From the NCBI GenBank assembly GCA_934663625.1, contig CAKUKP010000082.1:1-12224 (forward strand): DNA of 12,224 bases, read 5' to 3'. Made by a program: the position numbers and the translations under genes. This DNA comes from an uncultured Clostridia bacterium. Lineage in GTDB: Bacteria > Bacillota > Clostridia > Christensenellales > Aristaeellaceae. The notes below the pieces were generated by a model. The model saw only the letters and a program-made list of their open reading frames with translations. It made no database searches and was not told where the DNA came from. The first letter of the stretch is position 1. Every line of letters begins with the position of its first letter. This document shows positions 6,230 to 12,224 of this stretch, piece after piece.

Positions 6230-6558
6230 GCGGCGCAAGCGCGCTGATTCGGCGGATCACCGCCGTCGAATCAAAAATCCGTGCGGGCGCGGCGGAAATC
6301 TGCGCCCGCGCGGCGGATAGCGCGGCGCAGGCGGCGCGGGAGATCGTGCCGGTGGAAACCGGCGCGCTGCGCGGCAGCATCGCTTCCAATGCGCAGGGGT
6401 TATCGGCGGCGGCGACCGCCGCCGCGCCCCACGCGGCGATGGTGGAATACGGAACATCGCGCATGGCGCCGCGCCCGTACATGTATCCCGTCGCGCAGGC
6501 GGTGCGCGGGGATTTTTTTGGAGCCATGCGCGCGCTTTCAAGGGAGGCTTCGAAATGA
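6208..6558 (+). CDS. HK97 gp10-like tail completion protein
   Basis: Neck/tail completion protein of 116 residues. It carries the family hallmarks: PVETGALRGSI (48-58), where a Pro-Val-(Asp/Glu)-Thr-Gly-x-Leu-Arg motif is nearly universal, and HAAMVEYGTSRMAPRPYM (75-92), with the Tyr-Gly-Thr and Pro-x-Pro-(Tyr/Phe) pattern. The N-terminal third is an Ala/Arg-rich helix. The listed ATG overlaps the previous gene by 22 bp and has only a weak ribosome binding site; TTG at 6226, just after AAGGG and over the previous stop, is an alternative that would remove six residues. The next gene overlaps it by ATGA. Confidence 0.88.
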   Translation: MRSAEGLSGASALIRRITAVESKIRAGAAEICARAADSAAQAAREIVPVETGALRGSIASNAQGLSAAATAAAPHAAMVEYGTSRMAPRPYMYPVAQAVRGDFFGAMRALSREASK

Positions 6559-6908
6559 GAACGATCAGAGAACGCATACAGGCGGCGCTTGCGGGCGTTT
6601 GCGATTGCGTGGTATACGGCTATCCGCTGGATCTGGCGGATGCGGCGCGCGTGTGCTGGCGCGAAAGTCAGAACCGGCGGTATGCGCAGGCGGACGGGTG
6701 CGAACATCTGACGGAGGTGAATTACACCGTGGATGTATTCGCGCCGGATGCGGAAGCGTGCGACGCGCTATCCGAGGCGTGCGATGCGCGCGTGATCAAA
6801 ATCGGGCTGCGGCGGGAGGATCGCCGCGCCGTATTCGATGCGGACTGCGCGCATATTTCGATGCGCTATCGCGCGCTGCTGGGCGCGGACGGCGGCATTT
6901 ATCAATAA
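6555..6908 (+). CDS. Putative tail terminator / minor tail protein
   Basis: Protein of 117 residues in the slot where siphophages place the tail terminator, which caps the tail tube and binds the head completion complex. The start overlaps the gp10-like stop as ATGA, with GGGAGG upstream. It begins with a helix (TIRERIQAALAG), followed by a strand with YGYPLDL, then EVNYTVDVFAPDAEACDAL, which looks like the central beta strand and helix of the terminator fold, and ends in a strand pair around HISMRYRALLG. No specific catalytic residue is expected. Family similarity is only suggestive; gene order (gp10-like, this gene, tail tube) is the main support. Confidence 0.62.
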   Translation: MRTIRERIQAALAGVCDCVVYGYPLDLADAARVCWRESQNRRYAQADGCEHLTEVNYTVDVFAPDAEACDALSEACDARVIKIGLRREDRRAVFDADCAHISMRYRALLGADGGIYQ

Positions 6909-6920
6909 GGAGGAAGGATT

Positions 6921-7337
6921 ATGGCAGCAACCAGGGCACAGGGAACCACCCTGAAATTTACGCCCGCCGGCGGCACGCAGGTGGTCGTGGGCAAGCTGAC
7001 CTCCGTGGGCGAAATCGCGCCCGAAGCGGAGGAAGTGGATATCACCACGCTGGAATCTACCGGCGGCTACCGCGAATACATGCAGGGCTTCCGCGATTCG
7101 GGCGAATTGGAAATTACGGGCTTTCACGATGCGGATGATGCGGGGCAGACCGCCCTGCGCACGGCGTTTGCTTCGGGCGCGAGCGGAGCATTTGAAGTGA
7201 AGTTTTCCGATGATACCGCCGTTACGTTTTCGGGCTTCATCAAGAGCCACACCATCGGATCGGCGGAAGTGGACGGCGCGATCGGCTTTGGCGCGATGAT
7301 TCGCATCAGCGGCGCCGTGACCGTGACGGAGGGATAA
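6921..7337 (+). CDS. Major tail tube protein
   Basis: Building block of the tail tube, 138 residues, the usual size for lambda gpV/SPP1 gp17-like tube subunits. Key signs: TTLKFTPAGG near the start, EVDITTLESTGGYREYMQGF (residues 39-58), a highly typical 'D-(I/V)-T-x-L-(D/E)-S ... G-(Y)-(R/K)-E' motif, and DSGELEITG (60-68). The C-terminal half is beta rich with Phe-Ser-Gly and a final VTVTEG. AAGGAGGAAG precedes the ATG, one of the strongest ribosome binding sites here and fitting for an abundant protein. It is followed after 3 bp by the tail assembly chaperone. Confidence 0.9.
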   Translation: MAATRAQGTTLKFTPAGGTQVVVGKLTSVGEIAPEAEEVDITTLESTGGYREYMQGFRDSGELEITGFHDADDAGQTALRTAFASGASGAFEVKFSDDTAVTFSGFIKSHTIGSAEVDGAIGFGAMIRISGAVTVTEG

Positions 7338-7340
7338 GAC

Positions 7341-7640
7341 ATGGAGCGAAGAATCGATATCGGCGATAAAAGCTATCGCCTGCGCTATTCGCTGAACGCG
7401 ATGTGCGAAATGGAGCGCGCTGCGGGCTGCCCGCTGGAGCGGATGGTGGAAAAGCAGTTTTCCGCCGCGCGGCTTTTGCTCTGGGGCGCGCTGATTGATT
7501 TGCAGCCCGAAATATCGATCGCTGAGGCCGGACGCATGATGGATACATACATGCGCGCGGGCGGCACGATTGAGGATGTGATCAACATCTGTTATCAGGC
7601 GATGGAGGACGCGGGTTTTTTCGCGCAGGCGGCGATGTAG
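7341..7640 (+). CDS. Tail assembly chaperone, zero-frame product (gpG-like)
   Basis: Chaperone of 99 residues needed to coat the tape measure during tail assembly; not part of the virion in known relatives. It lies between the tube and tape measure genes, the fixed place of these genes. It starts with two short strands (RRIDIGDKSYRLRYSLNAMCEME), resembling the fold of tail-assembly chaperones, then is helical to the end (AARLLLWGALID, AGRMMDTYMRAGGTIEDVINICYQAM). Near the 3' end a GGGTTTT heptamer in the proper frame, followed by a hairpin, allows a -1 shift into the next reading frame to make a longer product, as in lambda G/GT. The stop TAG lies in the hairpin loop. Confidence 0.85.
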   Translation: MERRIDIGDKSYRLRYSLNAMCEMERAAGCPLERMVEKQFSAARLLLWGALIDLQPEISIAEAGRMMDTYMRAGGTIEDVINICYQAMEDAGFFAQAAM

Positions 7641-7648
7641 AATCGCCG
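7613..7648 (+). other. Programmed -1 ribosomal frameshift signal (slippery site + hairpin)
   Basis: Slippery heptamer G GGT TTT at 7613-7619, in frame with the chaperone codons GGT (7614-7616) and TTT (7617-7619). After a 10-nt spacer comes a perfect 7-bp stem, CGGCGAT (7630-7636) with ATCGCCG (7642-7648), around the loop GTAGA. The loop holds the zero-frame stop TAG (7638-7640). The -1 frame is open from the heptamer through to 7981, giving a fused product of about 213 residues. A GGAGG at 7604-7608 just upstream may add pausing. All parts are read directly from the sequence; actual shifting is inferred from the lambda G/GT precedent. Confidence 0.82.
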
Positions 7649-7660
7649 GAGGTGATTTCC

Positions 7661-7981
7661 ATGGCGCAATGCGCCGAGCGCGTGGTGCGTGCGGGAATCG
7701 ATGCGGGCATGGAGCGGGCGTGGGAGCTGATCAATCTCACGCCCCGCGAAGTCGAAAACGCGTTTGCCGCGGAGGCGGCGCGGCGGGAACAGGCGGCGGA
7801 ACGGATGGATCTGCTGGCGTGCCTGATCGGACGATACGCGATGATCGCCGTGCATGCGCCGCGCAGGTATCCCGATGCGCCGAACGGCATTGTACGCGCG
7901 CCGCGCGCGATGAGCGATGATGAAATGCGGCGCGCGCTGATTTCCATTGCGCAAAGGAGGGAAGCAATTGGCGGCAGTTGA
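7661..7981 (+). CDS. Tail assembly chaperone, -1 frame extension (gpT-like domain)
   Basis: Reading frame of the second chaperone domain. It is in the -1 frame relative to the gene before it and stays open upstream to the slippery site, so it can be made as the C-terminal part of a 213-residue fusion. It may also start alone at ATG 7661, where GGAGGTGA (7648-7655) gives a good ribosome binding site, yielding 106 residues. The N-terminal half is helical (MERAWELINLTPREVENAFAA is split across two helices), and the rest carries LLACLIGRYAMIAVHAP and RYPDAPNGI before a last helix (SDDEMRRALISIAQRREA). In known systems this domain recruits the tape measure. It overlaps the tape measure gene start by 14 bp. 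Confidence 0.75.
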   Translation: MAQCAERVVRAGIDAGMERAWELINLTPREVENAFAAEAARREQAAERMDLLACLIGRYAMIAVHAPRRYPDAPNGIVRAPRAMSDDEMRRALISIAQRREAIGGS

Positions 7982-9182
7982 AACTTTGGAGGTGCGCTTT
8001 CAGGCGAATATCGGAAGCCTGAGCGCATCCATTTCTTATCTGATCGGCCGAATCGGCAGCTTGAACGCGGCGGCGATCAGCGCGCGGGCGGCGATCGGCA
8101 ATCTGGGCGCGGGCGCTTCGCTGAGCCTGATTCGATTGAGCGGCGCCGCACAGGATTCGGCGCGGCGGCAGACGAAGCTTGCGTCCCGCCTGAAGAACAC
8201 ATCGCGCGCGCTGCGCGGCGTGGCGGCTTCGGCGAAGGCGGCGACGGACGGAATCGGCCTGCACCGGCTGGACGAGGTAAATTTGGTGGGCGAGCGCGAC
8301 GCGGTGAAGCGATCCGGCGGACGCGGCGGCGGTCGCGGGAGCCGCGGCGGCGCGAAATCGGCAAAGGACGCGATCGCGGCGATCGAGGATATCTGGGCGA
8401 AGCTCGGACGATTTATGCAGCGCGTGGGCGAGGTATGCAAGGGCGTGGTCGGCAGCTTTGCGGGCGCGTTTCAGAAGGTGGATGATTTCAGCGGCGGGAT
8501 GCTGAGCGGAGTTGCGGGCACGCTGGCGAGCGGCGCGAGAAACGCCGCGCAGAAGTTTGCACAGAATCTGGCGGACGGATTAACGCAGAGCAGCGCGCCG
8601 CAGACCGCGGGCGGCAAAATCACATCGCGGTTTGCATCCGCCATCGCCGCGGGCGCAGCGCGCATTCGCACGGCGGCGCAGACGGCGGCGAAGAGCGCGG
8701 TATTTCAAAACGATGCGACCTACAGCGGCGCTTATGGCGCGGGCGCAAATCTTTCCACCGGCTTTGCAAATGGCATCAGCAGCAAGATTTCCGCGATCGC
8801 TTCGGCGGCGAAGAAGGCGGCGCAATCGGCGCTTTCCAAGCTGAAAAAGCTTTTGAAGATCGCATCGCCGTCCAAGGCGGCGTTCGCGATGGGCGGATAT
8901 TTCGGCGAAGGCTTTGCAAACGGCATTCTGTCCACGGTGAAAATGGCGGAATCGGGCGCGGCGGCGCTCTCCGGTGCGGCGATGCGCGCGGTGCGCAGCG
9001 CGGATGTTCCGCTGGAGGACGGCGGTATCGGAAGCACGGTGCGCGGCGCGGTACAGGGCGCGCTGGGCGATGGCAATATCGTGGTGCCGCTGTATGTGGA
9101 CGGCGTGAAGCTGGGCGAAGCGGCGATACGCGGCATTAACCGCGTAACCCGCAGCGCGGGGCGCGTGCTGCTGGAGATATAG
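7968..9182 (+). CDS. Tape measure protein (short)
   Basis: Sets tail length and is ejected with the DNA; 404 residues, small for this family, where 600-1500 is common. The TTG at 7968 is chosen because AGGAGG lies at 7955-7960; a further in-frame start at 7947 lies upstream of that site. Signs of family: N-terminal LEVRFQANIGSL, a LHRLDEVNLV segment (98-107), the classic LLKIASPSKAAFAMGGYFGEG block (295-314), and a C-terminal NIVVPLYVDGVKLGEAAI. Residues about 115-128 are Gly/Arg rich. GFANGI occurs twice (265-270 and 315-320), a small internal repeat. It is very rich in Ala. No lytic domain or clear membrane segment is seen. At about 1.5 angstrom per residue the tail would be near 60 nm (inference). 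Confidence 0.87.
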   Translation: MAAVETLEVRFQANIGSLSASISYLIGRIGSLNAAAISARAAIGNLGAGASLSLIRLSGAAQDSARRQTKLASRLKNTSRALRGVAASAKAATDGIGLHRLDEVNLVGERDAVKRSGGRGGGRGSRGGAKSAKDAIAAIEDIWAKLGRFMQRVGEVCKGVVGSFAGAFQKVDDFSGGMLSGVAGTLASGARNAAQKFAQNLADGLTQSSAPQTAGGKITSRFASAIAAGAARIRTAAQTAAKSAVFQNDATYSGAYGAGANLSTGFANGISSKISAIASAAKKAAQSALSKLKKLLKIASPSKAAFAMGGYFGEGFANGILSTVKMAESGAAALSGAAMRAVRSADVPLEDGGIGSTVRGAVQGALGDGNIVVPLYVDGVKLGEAAIRGINRVTRSAGRVLLEI

Positions 9183-9201
9183 AGCAAAGAATGGAGGAAA
9201 C

Positions 9202-9558
9202 ATGGCGGTAATTACGGTAAACGGCGCGGCGATGCCCGCGCCATCCACGCTGAAGGTAACGATATTCGATGTGGCTTCAACGGCGGATCGAAATGCTTCC
9301 GGTCAGGTGGTGATGGATCGCGTGGGCACGAAGCGCAAGCTGGAAATGACGTGGGCGCATCTCACGCCCGCGCAGCTTTCCCAGCTTTTGCAGGCGGTGG
9401 GCACGGATGTATTCTTTACCGCGGGCTATCCCGATCCGCAAACGGCGCAGATGCGCACGATGACCTGCTATTGCGGCGATCGCACGGGCGGCGTTCTGCG
9501 CATGGTCGGCGGCGCGCCCGTGTGGACGAACATCGAAATGAACTGGATTGAGAGGTGA
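9202..9558 (+). CDS. DUF6711-like tail protein
   Basis: Protein of 118 residues in the position between tape measure and tail hub, where the distal tail protein is normal. From memory, the sequence resembles DUF6711: MAVITVNGAAMPAPSTLKV at the start, a central DRVGTKRKLEMTW with a Leu-Thr-Pro-Ala-Gln-(Leu) segment, FFTAGYPDPQTAQMRTMTCY, and a final PVWTNIEMNWIER. The pattern is mostly beta strands and resembles one tail-tube-like domain, so a role as a short distal tail adaptor is plausible but is an inference. GGAGGAAAC precedes the ATG. No catalytic motif is seen. The following hub gene's ribosome binding site covers its stop codon. Confidence 0.7.
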   Translation: MAVITVNGAAMPAPSTLKVTIFDVASTADRNASGQVVMDRVGTKRKLEMTWAHLTPAQLSQLLQAVGTDVFFTAGYPDPQTAQMRTMTCYCGDRTGGVLRMVGGAPVWTNIEMNWIER

Positions 9559-9563
9559 TCGCC

Positions 9564-11663
9564 GTGGCGGAATGGAGCACATTGATTGGGGCGCGATCGC
9601 GCGAAATTCGCGTATCGGGCAGCATCACATTTAACACCGGCACGGCAGTCGCGCTGACGGGAGATCACATCGCATCCTTTACGATTACGGAGGGCGCAGA
9701 CAGCGCACTGACGCCCGGCTGCGTGCTGTGTGCGGAATGCGTGCTGGAGCTTGCCAACGATGCGGGACAGTGGAACAGCGGCGAGGGCATATTGGGCGCA
9801 AAGGAGCTGATCGGATCCACGCTGCAGCTGAAGCTGGGCGTGGCGGACGGAGATACCATCGTGCAGCGCGATCTGGGCGCGTTTGTGATCAGCGGCGCGG
9901 TGTATGCAACCTCCGAAGCGAAAATTCGAATTACCGCGTCGGACAGCATCGCAACCATGCTGTCCGGCGCGTTTTCGGATACGGATGCGTATCCCTGCAC
10001 GCTTTCGGCGCTGTGGAACCGCGCGGCGGCGCAGGCGGGATATATCTTTTCGGGGACGGTGCCCAACGGCGATGCGGCGATCGAAGCCGCGCCGGAATGG
10101 GGCGAGGTATCGCTGCGCACGGCGATGGGCATGATCGCGGCGGCAGCGGGCTGCTTTGTTCGCATCGGGCGGCGCGGGGATTTGCAGATCGTTCCGGTCT
10201 GGCAGGATGCGATTTACGAAATCGGTGCGGAAGCGTACATGCGGATGGACGCGGGCGTTTCCGCCTATGGGCCGGTGGACGCGCTGATCATCGGCGATGC
10301 GACGTATTACGGTACCGATGCGCATACGGCGATATTTCCGCTGACGATCGATGGAAATCCGCTGCTTGCGAATGCGCAGATCGCGCAGGGCGCGGCGAAT
10401 GCGATTGCGGGCTGCCGAATGCGCGCGCTGGAGGTTACATGGCGCGGCGATCCCGAATTGACCATCGGCAGCCGCATACGCATCACCGATGCGGCGGGGC
10501 AGACATATGATGGATTGATATCCGGACAGACCATGACCTACGCATCCGGATTTTCCGCGCAGCTTACGTGCGCCGTGCCCACTGAGGGCGATGCGGGCGT
10601 GCCGCGCATCATTACGCCGGAGGGCGGAATCAACGCCGCTATGCTCACGGGTGCGGTGAACGGAAATTTGATTTCTGCGCGCAGCATCACGGCGGACAAG
10701 CTGGCGGCGCGCAGCGTGACCGCTGAGAAGCTTGCGGCGGGCGCGGTGGATGCGCAATCGATCGCGGCGGTGACGGCGAAGATCGAATCGCTTACCGCGA
10801 GCAGCATTGCAGCAGATCAGCTCGCGGCGGCGCTGACGGCGTTTCAGGTGATCACGGCGGGGAGCGCGACGTTCGACGCGGCGACGATCCGGCATCTGAT
10901 TTCGGCGGCGCTGAACGTGGAAAATACGGTGTCGGGCGAGGCGTTCATCAAGAATCTGCGCGTGATGTATGCGCAGATTGTAGCGGCGACGATCGGCAAT
11001 CTATGCATCAAAGCGAGTGACGGAAACTACTACCGAATCGATGTAAATGCGGACGGAACCGTGGAAGCGACGCTGACCACGGTCACGGAGGATGAAATAT
11101 CGCAGGGGCACACAAACGCAGGACGCATGATTCTGGCGACGGACATTACCGCGGAAAACCTGTCCGCGGCGAACATCTATGCGACCTATGCACTGGTGAA
11201 CAAGATCGATGCGGCGCGCATTGACGTGGGTATACTGACTGCGCGTGATGTATTTGCAGATCGGTTGAACACGATGGATATCCGTGCGAACGGATTTCTG
11301 CAAATGATGGTCGGTGACGCGACGGTATGGCGCGTGGAGATCACATCATCGAATGCAGATGTCTTGACGGACGGTTCCAGCACCACCCTGTCCGCGCGCG
11401 TGTATCAGGGCGCGATTGAACGCACGAATGATATTCCTGCGGCGCGTTTCCGCTGGCGGCGATCCGGCGACGATCCGGACGCGGACGCTGTATGGAACGC
11501 GGCGCACGCGGGCGTGAAAACGGTAACCGTCAGCGGCGGGGATGTGCGGTATAACGCGGTGTATTCCTGCGATGTGCTGGATACGGTGGAACTGTTGACC
11601 AGCGACGGAAACACCCTGCTGGATGCAAATGACAATGTACTGAATGTGTTGGAGGTAGGCTAA
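9564..11663 (+). CDS. Tail hub/fibre protein with Ig-like C-terminus
   Basis: Large tail-tip protein of 699 residues, probably hub plus host-binding fibre. GTG 9564 was chosen because AGAGGTGA (9551-9558) gives a proper spacing; GTG 9555 lies inside that site. Residues about 1-345 look like a tail hub (baseplate gp27-like): beta-rich with SFTITEGADSALTPGC, QRDLGAFVISGAVY and a ring-forming middle. Residues about 372-430 carry 10-residue repeats (ARSITADKLA, ARSVTAEKLA, then looser copies) typical of trimeric fibre shafts. Residues about 430-585 continue as a shaft-like Ala/Ile-rich region. Residues about 586-675 resemble an Ig-like domain (TTLSARVYQG ... RFRWRRSGDD ... YSCDV). The end, LLTSDGNTLLDANDNVL, is a short repeat seen in other phage tail tips. 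Exact receptor is unknown. Confidence 0.78.
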   Translation: MAEWSTLIGARSREIRVSGSITFNTGTAVALTGDHIASFTITEGADSALTPGCVLCAECVLELANDAGQWNSGEGILGAKELIGSTLQLKLGVADGDTIVQRDLGAFVISGAVYATSEAKIRITASDSIATMLSGAFSDTDAYPCTLSALWNRAAAQAGYIFSGTVPNGDAAIEAAPEWGEVSLRTAMGMIAAAAGCFVRIGRRGDLQIVPVWQDAIYEIGAEAYMRMDAGVSAYGPVDALIIGDATYYGTDAHTAIFPLTIDGNPLLANAQIAQGAANAIAGCRMRALEVTWRGDPELTIGSRIRITDAAGQTYDGLISGQTMTYASGFSAQLTCAVPTEGDAGVPRIITPEGGINAAMLTGAVNGNLISARSITADKLAARSVTAEKLAAGAVDAQSIAAVTAKIESLTASSIAADQLAAALTAFQVITAGSATFDAATIRHLISAALNVENTVSGEAFIKNLRVMYAQIVAATIGNLCIKASDGNYYRIDVNADGTVEATLTTVTEDEISQGHTNAGRMILATDITAENLSAANIYATYALVNKIDAARIDVGILTARDVFADRLNTMDIRANGFLQMMVGDATVWRVEITSSNADVLTDGSSTTLSARVYQGAIERTNDIPAARFRWRRSGDDPDADAVWNAAHAGVKTVTVSGGDVRYNAVYSCDVLDTVELLTSDGNTLLDANDNVLNVLEVG
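10677..10736 (+). repeat. Tandem 30-bp repeat in the hub/fibre gene
   Basis: Two adjacent 30-bp units encode ARSITADKLA and ARSVTAEKLA, with looser copies after them (AGAVDAQSIA; SSIAADQLA). The repeats mark the start of the fibre-like shaft. Such units can expand or contract. Confidence 0.6.
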
Positions 11664-12124
11664 TGGCAAACTATACATTGAACCGCACGGGCGCGCAGAT
11701 CGAATCAATATTGAATCACGCCGCGAACGAATGGACGGTGATTGAGGATGTGACATTGAGCGCGGCAGAGAGCGCGCACGAAAAGACAGGCATCAACTGT
11801 TCCGAAATCGTGGTCATGGTGGCGGGATTTTCACCGACTTCGGCGGGCGAAAACATGACGCTGACGATCAACGGTACAAACGTGCTGGCGGTCTGGCACA
11901 ACGCGCCGCAGGTCAATTCGGCGTACAAAATCCGTGCGTTGCCGGTTTCGACCGGCTGCTATATCGACAGCATGGGCGGCGCAAGCCAATGGCAGAATTT
12001 TTCGCCGCTGTATTTTTCGGCGATTCAGGATGCATCGCATTCAAAGATTGAAAGTGTGCAGCTGAGCGCGGCGAGCGGAAGCTTCCCTGCGGGCTGCAAG
12101 ATCACGATCATCGGGAGGGCGTAG
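11663..12124 (+). CDS. Small tail appendage protein, function unknown
   Basis: Protein of 153 residues. It starts in a TAATG overlap with the hub stop, with GGAGG 7 bases upstream. The first 20 residues (MANYTLNRTGAQIESILNHA) match a short N-terminal motif that I recall from many phage tail-fibre and structural proteins, and which may serve as an attachment element. The rest is beta rich with Gly, Ser and Asn: LTINGTNVLAVWH, STGCYIDSMGGASQWQNF and SASGSFPAGCKITIIGRA. No signal peptide or membrane helix is seen. Its base composition is slightly more AT-rich to the eye than the head genes. It may be a receptor-binding or decoration domain; I do not recognise a named family. Confidence 0.6.
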   Translation: MANYTLNRTGAQIESILNHAANEWTVIEDVTLSAAESAHEKTGINCSEIVVMVAGFSPTSAGENMTLTINGTNVLAVWHNAPQVNSAYKIRALPVSTGCYIDSMGGASQWQNFSPLYFSAIQDASHSKIESVQLSAASGSFPAGCKITIIGRA

Positions 12125-12126
12125 AA

Positions 12127-12224
12127 ATGCTGACCGGTTCGATAACGATCTTCGACCGCACGCAGAACCGAGCCGATCAGGCGCAGATCGACGATGCGGT
12201 GACGCGATCGGAGTTTCAGCGGCT
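12127..12224 (+). CDS. Tail protein, N-terminal part only (cut by window end)
   Basis: The reading frame opens at ATG 12127, 8 bases after GGGAGGG (12113-12118) and 2 bp after the previous stop, and stays open for 32 codons to the window edge. The start reads MLTGSITIFDRTQNRADQAQ. A 'D-R-T-x-x-(D)' segment close to the N-terminus is common in phage tail-fibre and tail-associated proteins. Nothing more can be said without the following sequence. Confidence 0.6.
   Translation, partial: MLTGSITIFDRTQNRADQAQIDDAVTRSEFQR

Noticed and set aside
9555..9563. Hub gene start at GTG 9555
   Set aside because: This GTG is part of the AGAGGTGA ribosome binding site; GTG 9564 has the right spacing.
9468..10895. 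Open reading frame of 475 codons on the minus strand
   Set aside because: Antisense shadow of the hub/fibre gene; Arg-rich composition and no plausible start.

Overview
This window is the head, packaging and tail half of a temperate, siphovirus-like phage or prophage, with its repressor at the left end. It probably comes from a GC-rich member of the Clostridia or a related Firmicutes lineage. The pointers to Firmicutes are strong AGGAGG-type ribosome binding sites, TTG and GTG starts, consensus TTGACA/TATATT promoters, an SPP1-type portal, scaffold and connector module, and the 3' end of a bacterial group II intron. No host gene or taxonomic marker is present, so this assignment is an inference.

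Layout. Bases 1-73 fold as domains V and VI of a group II intron whose body lies outside the window. Next, on the minus strand, is a CI/LexA-type repressor (89-739) with an XRE-type DNA-binding domain and an S24 self-cleavage domain. The 182 bp between it and the first rightward gene hold two divergent consensus promoters and two copies of the palindrome AACCGAAAACGGTT placed on the rightward promoter. A third perfect copy lies inside the repressor coding sequence. From 922 to the window end everything is on the plus strand and tightly packed: small terminase, large terminase, portal, scaffold, P22-like major capsid protein, head-tail connector, head closure, HK97 gp10-like protein, putative tail terminator, tail tube, tail assembly chaperone (with a programmed -1 frameshift), tape measure, a DUF6711-like tail protein, a large hub/fibre protein, a small appendage protein, and the start of one more tail gene cut by the window edge.

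How it works together. The repressor appears to sit directly on the promoter of the packaging and structural operon. No cro-like, replication or late-activator gene lies between them. If the S24 domain cleaves itself after DNA damage, virion genes would be switched on directly. The terminase fills P22-type shells assembled on a separate scaffold. The connector proteins join the head to a non-contractile tail whose length is set by a short tape measure of about 404 residues.

The most notable observations are the direct repressor control of the late operon, the operator written into the repressor's own codons, a complete -1 frameshift signal whose hairpin loop contains the zero-frame stop codon, the group II intron end next to the repressor, and two hairpins in the gap where a minor head protein gene is usual. 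No integrase, replication, lysis, tRNA or CRISPR feature was found in the window.
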